DNA from: Candidatus Aenigmatarchaeota archaeon
Lineage (GTDB): Archaea > Aenigmatarchaeota > Aenigmatarchaeia > CG10238-14
Reading direction: 5' to 3'
Length of the DNA: 8,228 nucleotides
Assembly: GCA_017610225.1 (NCBI GenBank)
Contig: JAFCCM010000076.1
Span: 1-8,228 of the forward strand
In this document: positions 5,691-8,228 of the stretch, piece after piece
How positions within the stretch are numbered: the stretch's first letter is position 1
Layout of the letters: each line of letters starts with the position of its first letter
Program-made: the position numbers and the translations under genes
Notes under the pieces: model-generated
What the model was told of the DNA's origin: nothing
The model's database searches: none
What the model saw: the letters and a program-made list of their open reading frames with translations, nothing else

Positions 5691-5697
5691 TATTTAA
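5691..5697 (-). promoter_or_regulatory. TATA box of alaS, abutting the upstream stop codon
   Basis: TTAAATA on the minus strand is centred about 27 nt before the ATG at 5667, implying a leaderless mRNA. It abuts the TAA of the receiver-like gene (5700..5698), so the promoter uses the end of the preceding gene. Confidence 0.6.
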
Positions 5698-6099
5698 TTA
5701 TTGAGATTCATCTTGAGGTAGAATACTTTTAACAGATTCAACTAATTCAGCAATACTATATGGTTTTCTTAGAACTTCATCTATGTCATCTTCTCGTCTA
5801 ATTCTTTCTACTCTTGTATCATCACCACCAGTAACAGCAAGTATAGGGGTTCTTTCATATCCTAATTTTCCTTCTAACATTCTAATCTCACGGCAAAATT
5901 CATGTCCTTCTGGATGATCCATTACAAGAAGTAATGCATAACCACATCCTCTTTCAGAAAGTCCACTCAAAACATCTAAATATGGTTCAATACTAACATT
6001 ATAATCTCTTAAAAATCTTTCTAATACACGTGAGGTAAAGTCGTAAACATCAGGTTTTCCTCCAGTTCCAGATATAACAATATCTTTATTTCCACTCAT
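5698..6099 (-). CDS. Degenerate response-regulator receiver domain (stand-alone)
   Basis: 133 residues, one domain with the receiver alternation: strand DIVISGT, helix VYDFTSRVLERFLRD, strand VSIEPYLD, helix, strand YALLLVMDHPE, helix GHEFCREIRMLEG, strand TPILAVTGGDD, helix, strand and turn IDEVLRKPYS, then the final helix AELVESVKSIL. The Thr (in AVTGG) and Lys-Pro (in LRKPYS) of the phosphorylation site are kept. The N-terminal acidic pair is replaced by Ser-Gly/Thr in IVISGTGG, and the phospho-acceptor position four residues before the conserved Pro is Val, although an Asp sits two residues before it. So it is probably a pseudo-receiver working by protein contacts or, less likely, using a shifted Asp. 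No output domain and no histidine kinase neighbour. It is unlinked in function to the synthetases around it and has its own TATA box. Confidence 0.85.
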   Translation of the reverse strand: MSGNKDIVISGTGGKPDVYDFTSRVLERFLRDYNVSIEPYLDVLSGLSERGCGYALLLVMDHPEGHEFCREIRMLEGKLGYERTPILAVTGGDDTRVERIRREDDIDEVLRKPYSIAELVESVKSILPQDESQ

Positions 6100-6130
6100 A
6101 TAATCAATCTAATCTAATAGAACTAACACT

Positions 6131-6137
6131 ATTTAAG
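6131..6137 (-). promoter_or_regulatory. TATA box of the receiver-like gene
   Basis: CTTAAAT on the minus strand is centred about 35 nt before the ATG at 6099, predicting a 5' UTR of roughly 9 nt. It lies in the 69-nt gap after the CBS gene. Confidence 0.5.
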
Positions 6138-6168
6138 CATTTCTATATTTTACCACATAGAAGTAACA

Positions 6169-6597
6169 CTACCCAGCAACCATCTGATTCTGAGAAACTA
6201 ACATGACTTTAGCAAGGTTTTCAATAAGTTTAGGTTCAACAGCAATAATATCTGTAGTCGTGATTATACCAACTAATTTCCCATCTTGAAGAACAGGCAA
6301 TCGTTTAATTTTATGGTCAACCATCAATTGACATGCATCTCCAAGATCTTTTTCAGAGCCAATAGTAACAACATTTTTGGTCATAACTTGTTCTATTAAT
6401 GTTCCTGCTGGATCATTACCTGTTGCAACTATTTTTCGAATTATATCACTTTCTGTGACTATTCCAATTATTTTTTCATTTTCAAGAATGACTAAAGAAC
6501 CTATTCTAAATTTAGTCATAATCCTCGCGGCTTCTTTGACTGTTATGTCTCTTGTTGCTACTACCACTTTAGGATTCATTGCGTTTTTGACTTTCAT
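6169..6597 (-). CDS. Tandem CBS-domain protein
   Basis: 142 residues made almost wholly of two CBS domains that pair into a Bateman module. CBS1 spans about 1-60 (VKNAMNPKVVVATRDITVKEA, then GIVTESDI at 45-52). CBS2 spans about 68-124 (IEQVMTKNVVTI, then GIITTTDI at 110-117). Both keep the G-h-h-T-x-x-D pattern that contacts the ribose of adenine nucleotides, so AMP/ATP or SAM sensing is plausible. No catalytic or DNA-binding domain is attached, and the C-terminal tail is short, so it likely regulates a partner encoded elsewhere. Such stand-alone proteins are common in archaea; the partner cannot be read from the neighbours. The start is fixed by a leaderless TATA distance. Confidence 0.93.
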   Translation of the reverse strand: MKVKNAMNPKVVVATRDITVKEAARIMTKFRIGSLVILENEKIIGIVTESDIIRKIVATGNDPAGTLIEQVMTKNVVTIGSEKDLGDACQLMVDHKIKRLPVLQDGKLVGIITTTDIIAVEPKLIENLAKVMLVSQNQMVAG

Positions 6598-6620
6598 AGA
6601 GTATTATTTGGGTGGAGAAG

Positions 6621-6626
6621 TATTAA
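6621..6626 (-). promoter_or_regulatory. TATA box of the CBS gene
   Basis: TTAATA followed by CTTC on the minus strand is centred about 27 nt before the ATG at 6597 and sits in the 41-nt gap after the isoleucyl-tRNA synthetase stop. No SD is seen, so the mRNA is probably leaderless. Confidence 0.5.
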
Positions 6627-6638
6627 TTGTTTTTTGAA

Positions 6639-8228
6639 TTAAAACCTAACTTCAATTTCTTTATCCTTAAATTTCAGCTTACCTTCACTCTTGCCTTCTG
6701 ACTTACCAACTTCCACTCCACTAGCACCAACATCTTTCTTCAAGTTATCAGTAAATTTCTTTAGGATCTTTTCTGTATCAGAATCTGATTTTATTGTCAA
6801 TTCTATCCTATCAGTAACAACTAATCCTTGTTTTTTACGCATCGCCTGAACAGTTCTTGTCAACTCACGATACAATCTTTCTTCTAAAAGTTCTTGATCT
6901 TCTGACAAATCTAAGAATAGTTTACCCTCATCAAATTCTAATACTTCTACTTTTCCAGAAGGTTCTTCGTCGATGAGTTGAACATCTTTGACATTAGATA
7001 TTTTCTTAAGAATATCACCAAGGTTTTTGACTGCATTCTGGACTACTTCATCTTTTGATAAAATAAACATAGTTTTGATAGGCCACCTTAGTTTAATATT
7101 AACTTTTTGACGAACAGCAAGAGAAACCTCAACCAAGTCTTGGACTATTTTCATTTCTTCTTCTAATTCTTTATCTATCAAAGACTTATCAACTTCAGGA
7201 TAATTGCAAAGATGAACACTTTCTTTTCCTTTCATCAATGGTTTAACAACTTCTTGATAACCTTTCTCTGCGACAAACGGACAAACAGGAGCAAGTAATT
7301 TTGTGATAGTCTCAATAGCAAGTCCTAGAGTATAAAATGCTGATTGTTTGTCTTCTCCTTCATACCCTGGCCATGTTCTGTTTCTAATCAATTTAATATA
7401 CCATCTTGAGAAATCATTAAGAATAAAGTTTTCCATGGCTTCAATGGATTTATGATTCTGGTATTTGCTATAAGCCTCATCATACTTCTGGATAGTTGAA
7501 TTCAATCTAGATAATAACCATTCATCTTCTTTCTCGAGTTTGGGTCTTTCTTTTGGGAATTCAGTAACATAAGTCTTGATAAAATGTAATGTGTTTCTGA
7601 CAATATTCAGTATTTTTGAAGCACTATTAGTCTCATCCCAACTAAAGTAGAAATCATTCCAGGCCTGGCTAGATAAAAAGTAGTATCTTAAAACGTCTCT
7701 ACCATATTTTTTTACTATATCATCTGGGGAGATATTGTTGCCTTTTGACTTAGACATCTTAATTCCATGGGCATCTAGCACAAAACCATGAAATAGGACA
7801 TTTTCAAACGGTGCACGGTCAAAAGTAATCACACTAGTTATCATCTGTGAATTCCACCAGCCTCTTATCTGGTCAGGCCCTTCTAGATTAAAGTCATTAG
7901 GCCAGAGTTTTTCGAACAATTCCTTCTTTTTAGGATATCCAAGACTAGCCCAGGCAGCAACTCCAGAATCAAACCAGACATCAAGAACATCTGGTATTCT
8001 TTTCATTTTACCTCCACATTTTGGACATTTGAGATAGATATCATCAACATAAGGCTTGTGTAAATCTTTTGGTTTCTCTGGCAATTCATCTATTGACCCT
8101 ATGACCTTGGTATAATCACATTTTTCACATTCCCAGATTGGTAAAGGTATACCCCAGTATCTCTGGCGGGTAATAGGCCAGTCACTTAAACTTTCTAACC
8201 AATTGTGAAATCTTTTACCAGCCCATTT
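6639..8228 (-). CDS. ileS: Isoleucyl-tRNA synthetase, C-terminal half (cut by the right edge)
   Basis: 529 residues are visible, open to the window edge; the start, HIGH motif and most of the CP1 editing domain lie outside. An apparent start at 8084 (TTG) is internal: the frame continues upstream with KWAGKRFHNWLESLSDWPITR and RQRYWGIPLPIW, the post-editing return into the Rossmann core. Two zinc pairs follow, Cys34/Cys37 and Cys68/Cys71 of the fragment, then WFDSG (85-89), DQIRGWW and the class I signature KMSKSKG (from 157, bases 7760 down). The alpha-helical anticodon-binding domain includes SRWYIKLIRNR (274-284). The C-terminal region (after about 410) is the archaeal/eukaryotic-type extension. 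IRGWW and the FHGFVLDAHGIKMSKS context favour Ile over Val or Leu. Attaches isoleucine to tRNA-Ile in the cytoplasm. Confidence 0.96.
   Translation of the reverse strand, partial: KWAGKRFHNWLESLSDWPITRQRYWGIPLPIWECEKCDYTKVIGSIDELPEKPKDLHKPYVDDIYLKCPKCGGKMKRIPDVLDVWFDSGVAAWASLGYPKKKELFEKLWPNDFNLEGPDQIRGWWNSQMITSVITFDRAPFENVLFHGFVLDAHGIKMSKSKGNNISPDDIVKKYGRDVLRYYFLSSQAWNDFYFSWDETNSASKILNIVRNTLHFIKTYVTEFPKERPKLEKEDEWLLSRLNSTIQKYDEAYSKYQNHKSIEAMENFILNDFSRWYIKLIRNRTWPGYEGEDKQSAFYTLGLAIETITKLLAPVCPFVAEKGYQEVVKPLMKGKESVHLCNYPEVDKSLIDKELEEEMKIVQDLVEVSLAVRQKVNIKLRWPIKTMFILSKDEVVQNAVKNLGDILKKISNVKDVQLIDEEPSGKVEVLEFDEGKLFLDLSEDQELLEERLYRELTRTVQAMRKKQGLVVTDRIELTIKSDSDTEKILKKFTDNLKKDVGASGVEVGKSEGKSEGKLKFKDKEIEVRF

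Noticed and set aside
6377..6637. Plus-strand frame of 86 residues that looks hydrophobic
   Set aside because: It is the complement of the well-conserved CBS gene. Apparent hydrophobicity comes from reading the antisense of Lys/Asp/Asn-rich codons.
8082..8084. TTG as start codon of a 481-residue synthetase
   Set aside because: The frame is open for 48 more codons to the edge and encodes conserved synthetase sequence (RQRYWGIPLPIW, first zinc pair), so the gene begins outside the window.
2393..8228. One long operon from ileS to the 52-aa gene
   Set aside because: Genes are co-oriented and close, but each of the five visible starts has a TATA-like box of its own and no SD, so independent transcription explains them better.

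Overview
This 8.2 kb, AT-rich window looks archaeal, most likely from a DPANN-type genome such as the Pacearchaeota/Woesearchaeota group. The reasons are an archaeal-type alanyl-tRNA synthetase with its N-terminal zinc-ribbon segment, archaeal TATA-like boxes about 26 bases upstream of many start codons (leaderless mRNAs), very short genes and tight packing. The lineage is inferred from gene content and style, not from a marker phylogeny.

Region 1 (1..1179, minus strand) is a compact cassette of four small membrane or secreted proteins. In transcription order they are a 44-aa single-pass membrane peptide, a 65-aa two-helix membrane protein, a 187-aa secreted or anchored protein whose body resembles phage tail/structural proteins, and a signal-peptide protein that runs off the left edge. 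Spacing is 19 nt, a 4-nt overlap and 15-18 nt. The first gene looks leaderless and the inner genes have Shine-Dalgarno-like sites, as expected for one mRNA. This is the accessory and least explained part of the window.

Region 2 (1180..1339) is a 160-base divergent intergenic stretch. It holds promoters for both sides and two imperfect hairpins that share the 12-base core GAACGNNAGTGA but have different stems.

Region 3 (1340..2381, plus strand) holds a membrane-anchored CxxC protein with a thioredoxin-like layout and a class I SAM-dependent methyltransferase, each with its own promoter.

Region 4 (2393..8228, minus strand) is mostly housekeeping: isoleucyl-tRNA synthetase (C-terminal half only, cut by the right edge), a tandem-CBS protein, a degenerate response-regulator receiver domain, alanyl-tRNA synthetase lacking its usual C-terminal C-Ala domain, a DUF218/YdcF-like protein with an N-terminal membrane anchor, and a 52-aa helical protein of unknown function. 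Each of the last five has a recognisable TATA-like box just upstream, so these genes look individually transcribed although they are co-oriented. In two cases the box overlaps or abuts the stop codon of the gene before it. No tRNA, rRNA, CRISPR array, transposase or insertion sequence was seen.
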